From the NCBI GenBank assembly GCA_031401815.1, contig JANNRW010000032.1, positions 1 to 10,898 of the forward strand: DNA of 10,898 bases, given 5' to 3'. Position 1 is the first letter of the stretch. The number at the start of each line of letters is the position of its first letter. The notes under the pieces were generated by a model. That model was not told the DNA's origin, did not search any database, and saw only the letters and a program-made list of their open reading frames with translations. Source of the stretch: JANNRW01 sp031401815 (lineage in GTDB: Bacteria > Desulfobacterota > Desulfuromonadia > Geobacterales > DSM-12255). A program made the position numbers and the translations under genes. This document shows positions 6,592 through 10,898 of the stretch, piece after piece.

Positions 6592-6981
6592 ATGAGTCCT
6601 GAGTCAGTCAACTCTACAGCCCGCATAATGATCGTAGATGATGAACTATTTTTCAGGGGGCTGTTGCGAGACATCCTCTCCAAGGCCGGTTTTACCATTG
6701 TTGCAGAAGCCTCCAGCGGGACAGAAGCGGTTCTCCTCTATAGCCAGCATCACCCCGACCTTGTCATGATGGATATCTACATGCCGGAAAAAAACGGTAT
6801 TGAGGCTACCAGAGAGCTGATTGCTCTTGATCCGAAGGCAAGGATCATAATATGCAGTGGCGTTGGTTATGATGATGATCTGAACGCTGCTGTAGCAGCG
6901 GGCGCAGCAGCAGCTATCTACAAGCCGTTTTACGATGAAGAGGTGCTGGAAATCGTCAACAGCACTCTGGCCAGATCATAA
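6592..6981 (+). CDS. Single-domain CheY-like response regulator
   Basis: This is a stand-alone receiver domain of 129 residues, expected to be phosphorylated by a sensor histidine kinase and to act by protein-protein contact, since no output domain follows. The acidic pocket is Asp16-Asp17 (IVDDE) and the phosphoacceptor is Asp61 in VMMDIYMPEKNG. The switch residue is Ser89 in IICSGVG, and the conserved lysine is Lys111 in YKPF. The ATG has AGAGG six to seven bases upstream. It lies 84 bp after queE and may have its own promoter. No kinase or chemotaxis genes are adjacent, so its pathway is unknown. The sequence SGVG rather than the usual SA/TA after the switch residue is mildly unusual. Confidence 0.92.
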   Translation: MSPESVNSTARIMIVDDELFFRGLLRDILSKAGFTIVAEASSGTEAVLLYSQHHPDLVMMDIYMPEKNGIEATRELIALDPKARIIICSGVGYDDDLNAAVAAGAAAAIYKPFYDEEVLEIVNSTLARS

Positions 6982-7007
6982 AGTAATGCATTCTCAAATT
7001 CTCAATA

Positions 7008-7036
7008 CCCCCCCCGCCCCCTTGGCCGGGGGGTTG
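7008..7036 (+). terminator. C-run/G-run hairpin after the response regulator
   Basis: Two runs of Cs (7008-7015 and 7017-7021) face six Gs (7028-7033) across the short loop ttggcc. The stem is very stable and lies about 30 bp after the stop codon, as a terminator would. However, it is followed by only ttg rather than a T-run, so it is a tentative call. Confidence 0.3.
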
Positions 7037-7364
7037 TCAAACGCTCTCGTTACTTCTCTTTCTCCACCCCCCTCAAAATCTGCTCAAAAGTCCCATCAGT
7101 ACCGACACTACCTCATCGCCTGTTGCCGTTATGTAGAATTAAACCTATAAAAAGCATTTGTAACTGGGATCAATAGGATAAATACAGATAAACCTAGAAA
7201 AAGCAGTTGTCCACGAAAAGCACGAAAAACACGAACAAAAACAGCGAATAGACAACATCATGGAGTAGCACCTGTTTGGTGAATTACTGTTTTGATGTAA
7301 CGCTTTAAATTTTCGTGTCTTTCGTGGACCCAAAAGCCGTTTTTGGGATAAATGATGAACTTAA
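7037..7364. other. Gene-free spacer
   Basis: I see no supported gene. The short open frames here have no ribosome binding site or protein-like composition. The main content is the foldback repeat at 7209-7346. Confidence 0.5.
7209..7346. repeat. Foldback repeat with cacgaaa/ttcgtg arms
   Basis: gtccacgaaaagcacgaaaa (7209-7228) matches the inverted complement of ttttcgtgtctttcgtggac (7310-7329) at 18 of 20 positions, enclosing about 80 bp. The right half (7275-7346) is related to 1188-1270. This is a non-coding dispersed element, able to form a long hairpin in RNA or single-stranded DNA. Confidence 0.65.
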
Positions 7365-7541
7365 ATGAGAAAAGCCTTTAACCAAATGGGTGATGTCATC
7401 GATTCCGGAAGGCGAGTTGGAGCTTATACGGTCAGCAGCGCAGTGAGGACAGCTAACCGGTGGGAGCTTTACGAGCAGATTGCCGAGCGCCTTGGGCAAA
7501 GGCTTGAGGCAAGAAAACCGGGGCAGTGCGGGGATCAATAG
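7365..7541 (+). CDS. Hypothetical 58-residue ORF
   Basis: The frame runs from ATG 7365 (preceded in frame by TAA) to TAG 7541. The product is not recognised. Its second half looks protein-like: RTANRWELYEQIAERLGQRL is an amphipathic, charged helix, and the frame ends in a polar tail. There is no convincing ribosome binding site, so it may be a surviving fragment of a larger broken gene rather than an expressed one. The overlapping minus-strand frame has less natural composition. Confidence 0.3.
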   Translation: MRKAFNQMGDVIDSGRRVGAYTVSSAVRTANRWELYEQIAERLGQRLEARKPGQCGDQ

Positions 7542-7545
7542 CCGT

Positions 7546-7574
7546 GTGACAACCGGTGCGTATAGTGATAATCT
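7546..7574 (+). promoter_or_regulatory. Predicted promoter of the DUF104-like antitoxin
   Basis: GTGACA (7546-7551) and TAATCT (7569-7574) are separated by 17 bp. TGA immediately before the -10 gives an extended TGn element. The antitoxin ATG follows about 30 bp downstream. Prediction by eye. Confidence 0.4.
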
Positions 7575-7603
7575 TTCGTTAAAATAAATAGATGGAGAAA
7601 ATC

Positions 7604-7828
7604 ATGCAGCAGGTTATCAATGCGGTTTACGAGGACGGTGTTTTTAAACCGGTCGGAAAATTCAAAGCACCACATAGAAAGCATCTGAAACTCATTATCA
7701 GTGAACCAACTCACAACTTACAGTCCGTCAAACCATTATCAGGAATCGTTGACCTGGCAAAATTCTGCCCGGATACCGATGTTTCCGTTAATCACGATCT
7801 TTACCTTTACGGTGAGAACCCGCTGTGA
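7604..7828 (+). CDS. DUF104-like antitoxin (orphaned)
   Basis: This 74-residue protein opens with QQVINAVYEDGVFKPVGKF, the pattern of the DUF104/AF2212-like antitoxins that accompany PIN toxins. A basic stretch (PHRKHLKLII) and a variable acidic tail that should bind the toxin follow. I chose ATG 7604 because GGAG lies six bases upstream. An in-frame ATG at 7592 would add four residues but has no ribosome binding site. Its stop codon overlaps a GTG that begins a PIN-type sequence (GTGA), as in an intact module, but that toxin frame is broken. The antitoxin itself looks undamaged. It could be neutral, regulate its own promoter, or counter related toxins elsewhere. Those roles are speculation. 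Confidence 0.75.
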   Translation: MQQVINAVYEDGVFKPVGKFKAPHRKHLKLIISEPTHNLQSVKPLSGIVDLAKFCPDTDVSVNHDLYLYGENPL

Positions 7829-7930
7829 GGGTTTTTGTGGACACCGGTGCTTTCTGTGCTCTTGTATTGCCTGTCAGACGCTCATAATGCAACGGCCAAA
7901 TATAAGCATAAAGCAGCGTCACGGAGTCAG
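7825..7930 (+). pseudogene. Decayed PIN-domain toxin remnant
   Basis: The GTG at 7825 overlaps the antitoxin stop and opens VRVFVDTGAFCALVL, the first PIN strand with its conserved Asp. This frame meets TAA at 7885. One base over, from about 7871, the reading continues SDAHNATAKYKHKAAS, which matches what normally follows in such toxins (an acidic/His residue, then NxAxxxxxxA). A frameshift near 7870 therefore split the gene. The rest of the domain, including the later acidic residues, is not recognisable before hicB. The shifted frame happens to stay open into hicB. The toxin must be inactive. Confidence 0.7.
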
Positions 7931-7951
7931 GTGATAGTTAGTTTTGGTGAC

Positions 7952-7980
7952 TTGCTTTCTGAATTTTGTATCAGTATACT
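7952..7980 (+). promoter_or_regulatory. Predicted promoter of hicB-hicA
   Basis: TTGCTT (7952-7957) and TATACT (7975-7980) are spaced by 17 bp. Transcription would begin close to 7987, right at the AAGGAG (7987-7992), leaving a leader of only about 13 bases. The promoter lies within the toxin-remnant flank. Confidence 0.45.
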
Positions 7981-7999
7981 TTCGGCAAGGAGAAATTTC

Positions 8000-8230
8000 A
8001 TGGAACGGATCATCAATATTCATGTTGAAAAATTGCCCGAAGGTTTTTATCTAGCGACGTCGGACGAAGTGCAGGGGCTAGTGGCCCAAGGGCGTACAAT
8101 CGCCGAAGTCATGGAAATAGCCAGAGATGTCGCACGCCGACTGTTTGAAGCTCAGCAAGAGCGTCAACACTCTGCTTCCGAACCGGAACTGGCCGACTCC
8201 TTTGATTTGCCGATGGTGGTTGGCTCCTGA
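8000..8230 (+). CDS. hicB: HicB-family antitoxin
   Basis: This 76-residue protein has the partial RNase H-like HicB fold signature: IINIHVEKLPEGFYLATSDEVQGL followed by GRTIAEVMEIARDVARRLFE. It should neutralise the HicA toxin encoded next. The longer open frame running in from upstream is the PIN remnant. ATG 8000 is chosen because AAGGAG lies seven bases before it and the HicB homology begins there. The C-terminal tail is acidic (about 59-76) with no added helix-turn-helix or ribbon-helix-helix, so DNA binding, if any, is not obvious. The gene overlaps hicA by one base (TGATG), giving translational coupling. The antitoxin-first order is the reverse of the classical hicA-hicB order but is common in this subgroup. 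Confidence 0.88.
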   Translation: MERIINIHVEKLPEGFYLATSDEVQGLVAQGRTIAEVMEIARDVARRLFEAQQERQHSASEPELADSFDLPMVVGS

Positions 8231-8454
8231 TGGGAAGACTGTCCGGTTTTCGCTACCGTGAGATCATTCGGCGCTTGAAGCAGTTCGGATTCACGTTTGA
8301 CCGGCAGGCCGCCGGTAGTCATGAAATCTGGTACTGTGAGGCGACGAGCCGTTACACGACTATTCCAAACCATGCCGGGGACATGCCAGAAGGAACGTTG
8401 CGCGCAATTCTGCAACAAGCTGGCATCACTCCAGATGAATTCCTACAAGGCTGA
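8230..8454 (+). CDS. hicA: HicA-family mRNA interferase toxin
   Basis: HicA is a small double-stranded-RNA-binding-like ribonuclease that cleaves mRNA. The 74 residues show the expected order: YREIIRRLKQFGFTFDRQAAGSH with catalytic His31 in GSHEIW, then a central strand ending TTIPNHAGDMPEGTLRAIL and a C-terminal ITPDEFL. All elements look intact, so the module should be functional. The ATG shares a base with the hicB stop. No further gene follows in the operon and no clear terminator lies immediately downstream. The family call is secure. Confidence 0.92.
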   Translation: MGRLSGFRYREIIRRLKQFGFTFDRQAAGSHEIWYCEATSRYTTIPNHAGDMPEGTLRAILQQAGITPDEFLQG

Positions 8455-8725
8455 CCTCCATTCCACCTCTTCAATTCATATTCTTCTGCATTCTTGGCAT
8501 CTTTACTCCTTCGACTGCGGAAATACAGCGGAAATACAGGGACATCTTACCTATTTCCCCTGACAACCGACATACAGAACAACAAGTTTTCCGGCTATTC
8601 AAACGGCAAATGTAACCCTTGCCAACACCTTGGTCACCCAAATCGGCACATGCCTTTCTGCCGACTGCCAAAGGAGGAGTCTACACGGTGCTGGCCAAGA
8701 AATAATACAGATGACAAATATTTCA
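8455..8725. other. Gene-poor spacer after hicA
   Basis: No recognised gene. It holds a tandem 11-mer with a hairpin (8518-8558) and a hairpin tcggca/tgccga (8643-8664). There is also a strong AGGAGG (8672-8677) followed by GTG at 8688, which meets TAA after only five codons and may be the start of a truncated gene. An open frame across 8560-8757 lacks a start codon and is not recognised. Confidence 0.45.
8518..8558. repeat. Tandem 11-mer plus small inverted repeat
   Basis: CGGAAATACAG occurs twice back to back (8518-8528, 8529-8539). Within the second copy, ggaaata (8530-8536) pairs with tatttcc (8552-8558) across a 15-base loop containing cagggacatcttac. The shape is reminiscent of REP-type sequences mobilised by Y1 (RAYT) transposases, but no transposase gene is present here. 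Confidence 0.4.
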
Positions 8726-8754
8726 TTGACACAAATTCTAGAACGGCGTATTTA
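8726..8754 (+). promoter_or_regulatory. Strong predicted sigma70 promoter
   Basis: A perfect TTGACA (8726-8731) is followed after 17 bp by TATTTA (8749-8754). A start near 8761 would give a leader of about 35 bases to the 17-codon ORF at 8796. It is the best -35/-10 pair seen in the window. Confidence 0.55.
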
Positions 8755-8795
8755 AGTTTGCATTCATTGTGTTGCGTAAATCAGGAGGGGAGATG

Positions 8796-8849
8796 ATGCC
8801 TGATATCAAACTATTATTTCAAAGAGCCGCCCGGATCAGCAGATGTTGA
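8796..8849 (+). CDS. Possible 17-residue leader peptide
   Basis: ATG 8796 lies seven bases after AGGAGG (8783-8788), with a second ATG just before it at 8793. The frame reads MPDIKLLFQRAARISRC and stops at TGA 8847-8849. A strong promoter lies upstream, and codons 9 to 17 overlap the left arm and loop of the hairpin at 8821-8863. This placement resembles a leader peptide in a translation-coupled attenuator, or a small expressed peptide with its own terminator. No codon run pointing to a particular amino acid is seen apart from three Arg. Coding status is unproven. Confidence 0.3.
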   Translation: MPDIKLLFQRAARISRC

Positions 8850-8870
8850 TCGGGCGGCTCTTTGCGTTTG
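8821..8870 (+). terminator. Strong GC-rich hairpin, terminator or attenuator
   Basis: aaagagccgcccg plus atca (8821-8838, one bulged G) pairs with tgatcgggcggctcttt (8847-8863), a 17-bp stem with an 8-base loop. It is followed by gcgtttg, a poor T-run beyond the three Ts in the stem. The A-rich 5' side would also terminate transcription from the opposite strand. It stands 185 bp before the exported-protein gene. Confidence 0.65.
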
Positions 8871-8895
8871 CAGCCGGAACCAGGCAAAACCTTAA

Positions 8896-8980
8896 TTGAA
8901 CGCGGAAAAGACGGATTTAACGGATAAAAGCGGATCAGACCAAAATTCATAAGCCTTTAAATCCGTTTTGATCCGTTCAA
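8896..8980. repeat. Imperfect inverted repeat upstream of the exported-protein gene
   Basis: ttgaacgcggaaaagacggattt (8896-8918) is nearly the inverted complement of aaatccgttttgatccgttcaa (8959-8980), with a couple of small gaps. The words (acggataaaagcggatc) recur in degraded form at 237-273, placing it in the same family of intergenic repeats. Confidence 0.55.
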
Positions 8981-9054
8981 TCAGATTTGATCTGTGTGCC
9001 ATGATTCATGGCTTCTATGAAAATACAAGCATTCCCGAATCAACAGGAGGAGAT

Positions 9055-10898
9055 ATGTTTCACAAGCACACAAGAATCATCGCCGCAGTAGTACTGTCAT
9101 TCTTCACCTGGACATCAGGCGGGCTGTTCAGCCTTGCCCATGCAGCGCAGCTGGAGGCGAAAAAACCCAAGGCAGCGCCCCAGAAACAGAAACCGGCAAG
9201 TGTTGAGGAGCGTTTTTCCAAGCTTACCGAAGATCTGGAAACAACCCTTGCCGATAGCAAGGCAGATCATGCCAGCAAAAAGAGCCGCCTGAAAGCCGGC
9301 CGTGACGAGATACTCAAGCTCGACGTTGAGATGCGCAGTCAGTTTGCCGCTACGGAGCAGCGCCTGAAAGACGCCAAACTCTCTCCTGTCATACTTGAGC
9401 GGCACCGCAAGTTCGTTAAGCACTACGACGAAAACCTCAATGAGCTGCGGGGAAATGTTGCCAGAGTTGAGAATGCGAAAGACGAGAAAGAGATAGAGGT
9501 TGAGATAGAGAAAACCCACAAGCACCTGAAGCGGGTCAAGGCGCCGTCGCCGCATGAAAAGCTCGACCCCGACAACCTCTTCCATCGTAAACGTACCAGA
9601 AACAAGCTTGTGCTGAAGAAGAGAGAAGAGCTCAAGGGCGACCTGAAAAGCGGGAAACATGCCTGGGAAACACAACCAAGGATCATGGTTGCAGCCAACG
9701 GCTCCCTGGTCGGCCTGCTCACCACCAGCCTCGCCGCTACGCTCCCCACAAGCGGCGATCTTGCTGAAACACCCGATGTGAAATTTACTCCCGAAATCAC
9801 GGCCAAAGCGGCAGAGCTCGGTAACAACCCGGTAAAGATCTACGAATGGGTGCGCAATAACTTCAAATTCGAGCCCTACTACGGCTCTCTCAAAGGGGCA
9901 CAGCAGACACTTCTGGAGATGTCGGGCAACGACATCGACCAGGCCAGCATGTTGATAGCACTGTTGCGTTCAGCAAACATCCCGGCCAGATACGTCAGCG
10001 GTACCATCGAACTTTCTGCCGAACGAGCCATGGCCTGGCTGGGGGTAAAAGACCCGAAAATAGCCGGTGACATCATCGCCACTGGCAGTATGCAAGGCAA
10101 GGCAATCGGCATTATCGACAGCAAAGGGAAGTTACTCTCCATCCGGATGGATCATGTCTGGGTAGAGGCCTTTGTCAATATGATCCCTTCATTCGGTGCG
10201 AGGCCGGGAGCCGGTAACGCCTGGGCCTCCATCGATCCCAGCTTCAAGGAACAGGAACTCAACGACTCCATCGACATCTCCAAAATCGTCAAATTCGATG
10301 AAGCTGCCTACCTGAGCAAGCAGAGCAAACTATCCCCCTCCCTGACCTACCTACAGACGCTGGACGACTACCACAGCGCCAACTACCAAGGCTCAAAAAG
10401 CAAGATGTACTACCTGAAGCGGATCAAAACCCAGGAATTCGGCCACTTCATGGGAACGCTGCCGTACAAGACGGTCGCCGTCGACAGCAGGTTCTCCGCT
10501 CTTGCCCAGACTCAACGGCATACCATGACCATCGGTCTCACTGATCCGCAATCCAATACCAGAACTGAAATAACCAAAAACATCTGTGACCTTGCCGGTA
10601 AGAAAATCACCGTATCCTATGTCCCGGCAGATAACGGCAACACCGCTGACAGTGAACTGATTGCCGTTTATGGCGGGCTGTTGAACACCCCGGCCAACCT
10701 GCTCCATGTAAAAGCCGTTGTGCATATAGACGACGAGAAAGTACTTGAAAGCCCCGAAATAACCATGGGTCAGTCGCTTAAACTGAGCGCCACCTTCAGC
10801 GGCCAAGGCCGTCCCGACGAAACCATGGAAACCGACATGTCGGGCGGCATCTTCTACAACATCGGCCTGTCAGCATTGAATGTCGCCGACAAGCAGGC
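9055..10898 (+). CDS. Large exported transglutaminase-like protein (3' end outside window)
   Basis: The frame stays open for 614 codons to the window edge. ATG 9055 follows AGGAGG (9045-9050). Residues 1-30 form a signal peptide (KHTR, hydrophobic IIAAVVLSFF core, cleavage after AHA), so the product is exported. Residues about 45-205 are lysine- and glutamate-rich and likely coiled-coil. At 255-400 lies a transglutaminase-like (papain-fold) domain: NPVKIYEWVRNNFKFEPYYGS, then GNDIDQASMLIALLRSANIPARYVSG, then DHVWVEAFV (His367) and SIDPSF (Asp394). The Cys expected four residues before Ala297 is Asp293, so classical transglutaminase or protease chemistry is unlikely. Similar domains precede YD/RHS repeats in large surface proteins, but what follows here is unseen. 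The last 150 residues look beta-rich. Expression may depend on the hairpin at 8821-8863. Confidence 0.85.
   Translation, partial: MFHKHTRIIAAVVLSFFTWTSGGLFSLAHAAQLEAKKPKAAPQKQKPASVEERFSKLTEDLETTLADSKADHASKKSRLKAGRDEILKLDVEMRSQFAATEQRLKDAKLSPVILERHRKFVKHYDENLNELRGNVARVENAKDEKEIEVEIEKTHKHLKRVKAPSPHEKLDPDNLFHRKRTRNKLVLKKREELKGDLKSGKHAWETQPRIMVAANGSLVGLLTTSLAATLPTSGDLAETPDVKFTPEITAKAAELGNNPVKIYEWVRNNFKFEPYYGSLKGAQQTLLEMSGNDIDQASMLIALLRSANIPARYVSGTIELSAERAMAWLGVKDPKIAGDIIATGSMQGKAIGIIDSKGKLLSIRMDHVWVEAFVNMIPSFGARPGAGNAWASIDPSFKEQELNDSIDISKIVKFDEAAYLSKQSKLSPSLTYLQTLDDYHSANYQGSKSKMYYLKRIKTQEFGHFMGTLPYKTVAVDSRFSALAQTQRHTMTIGLTDPQSNTRTEITKNICDLAGKKITVSYVPADNGNTADSELIAVYGGLLNTPANLLHVKAVVHIDDEKVLESPEITMGQSLKLSATFSGQGRPDETMETDMSGGIFYNIGLSALNVADKQ

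Noticed and set aside
8494..8796. 100-codon plus-strand open frame after hicA
   Set aside because: It has no ribosome binding site and low-complexity, Ser/Cys/Asn-rich composition. It runs across repeats and the strong promoter, so it is unlikely to be translated.
9115..10142. Minus-strand open frames opposite the exported-protein gene
   Set aside because: The plus strand carries a coherent signal peptide and domain landmarks, and the minus-strand products have unnatural composition.

Overview
The window looks like chromosomal DNA of a Geobacter-like deltaproteobacterium (Desulfuromonadales/Geobacteraceae). This rests on gene content: a tungsten/molybdenum aldehyde oxidoreductase, a short mannose-1-phosphate guanylyltransferase, QueD-QueE, several toxin-antitoxin modules and a large exported transglutaminase-like protein. 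The long gene-poor spacers also fit, as they are packed with degenerate foldback and dispersed repeats. The taxonomic call is an inference from style and gene order, not from a marker gene. No rRNA, tRNA, CRISPR array or intact insertion sequence was found.

Layout. Positions 1-352 and 940-1673 are gene-free and repeat-rich. They enclose a minus-strand antitoxin/PIN-toxin pair (353-939) and share a 125-bp direct repeat at about 94 % identity on either side of it. A foldback element (1504-1636) then leads into a tight plus-strand pair: manC-type guanylyltransferase (1674-2750) and an AOR-family oxidoreductase (2754-4481). A membrane-anchored TPR-like protein (4495-5235) runs convergently. Divergent from it is the 7-deazaguanine (queuosine precursor) pair queD-queE (5394-6507), followed by a single-domain CheY-like response regulator (6592-6981).

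Positions 6982-8454 are accessory DNA: a foldback repeat, an unrecognised 58-codon ORF, a DUF104-like antitoxin gene whose overlapping PIN toxin is frameshifted and decayed, and an intact hicB-hicA pair with its own promoter. Positions 8455-9054 hold no recognisable protein gene. They contain a near-consensus promoter, a strong ribosome binding site, a 17-codon ORF and a 17-bp GC-rich hairpin that swallows the second half of that ORF, an arrangement that could act as an attenuator. The window ends inside a large exported protein (from 9055) with a signal peptide, a charged helical region and a transglutaminase-like domain in which the usual catalytic cysteine position appears to be Asp.

How the genes work together. 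QueD and QueE catalyse consecutive steps in making 7-carboxy-7-deazaguanine, and their genes overlap. The guanylyltransferase and AOR genes are almost certainly co-transcribed but have no obvious shared pathway. The toxin-antitoxin genes sit among the repeats, and one module is partly decayed, as is usual for accessory islands. The most interesting non-coding signals are the promoter/short ORF/hairpin unit at 8726-8870 and the foldback elements that contribute sequence to promoters.
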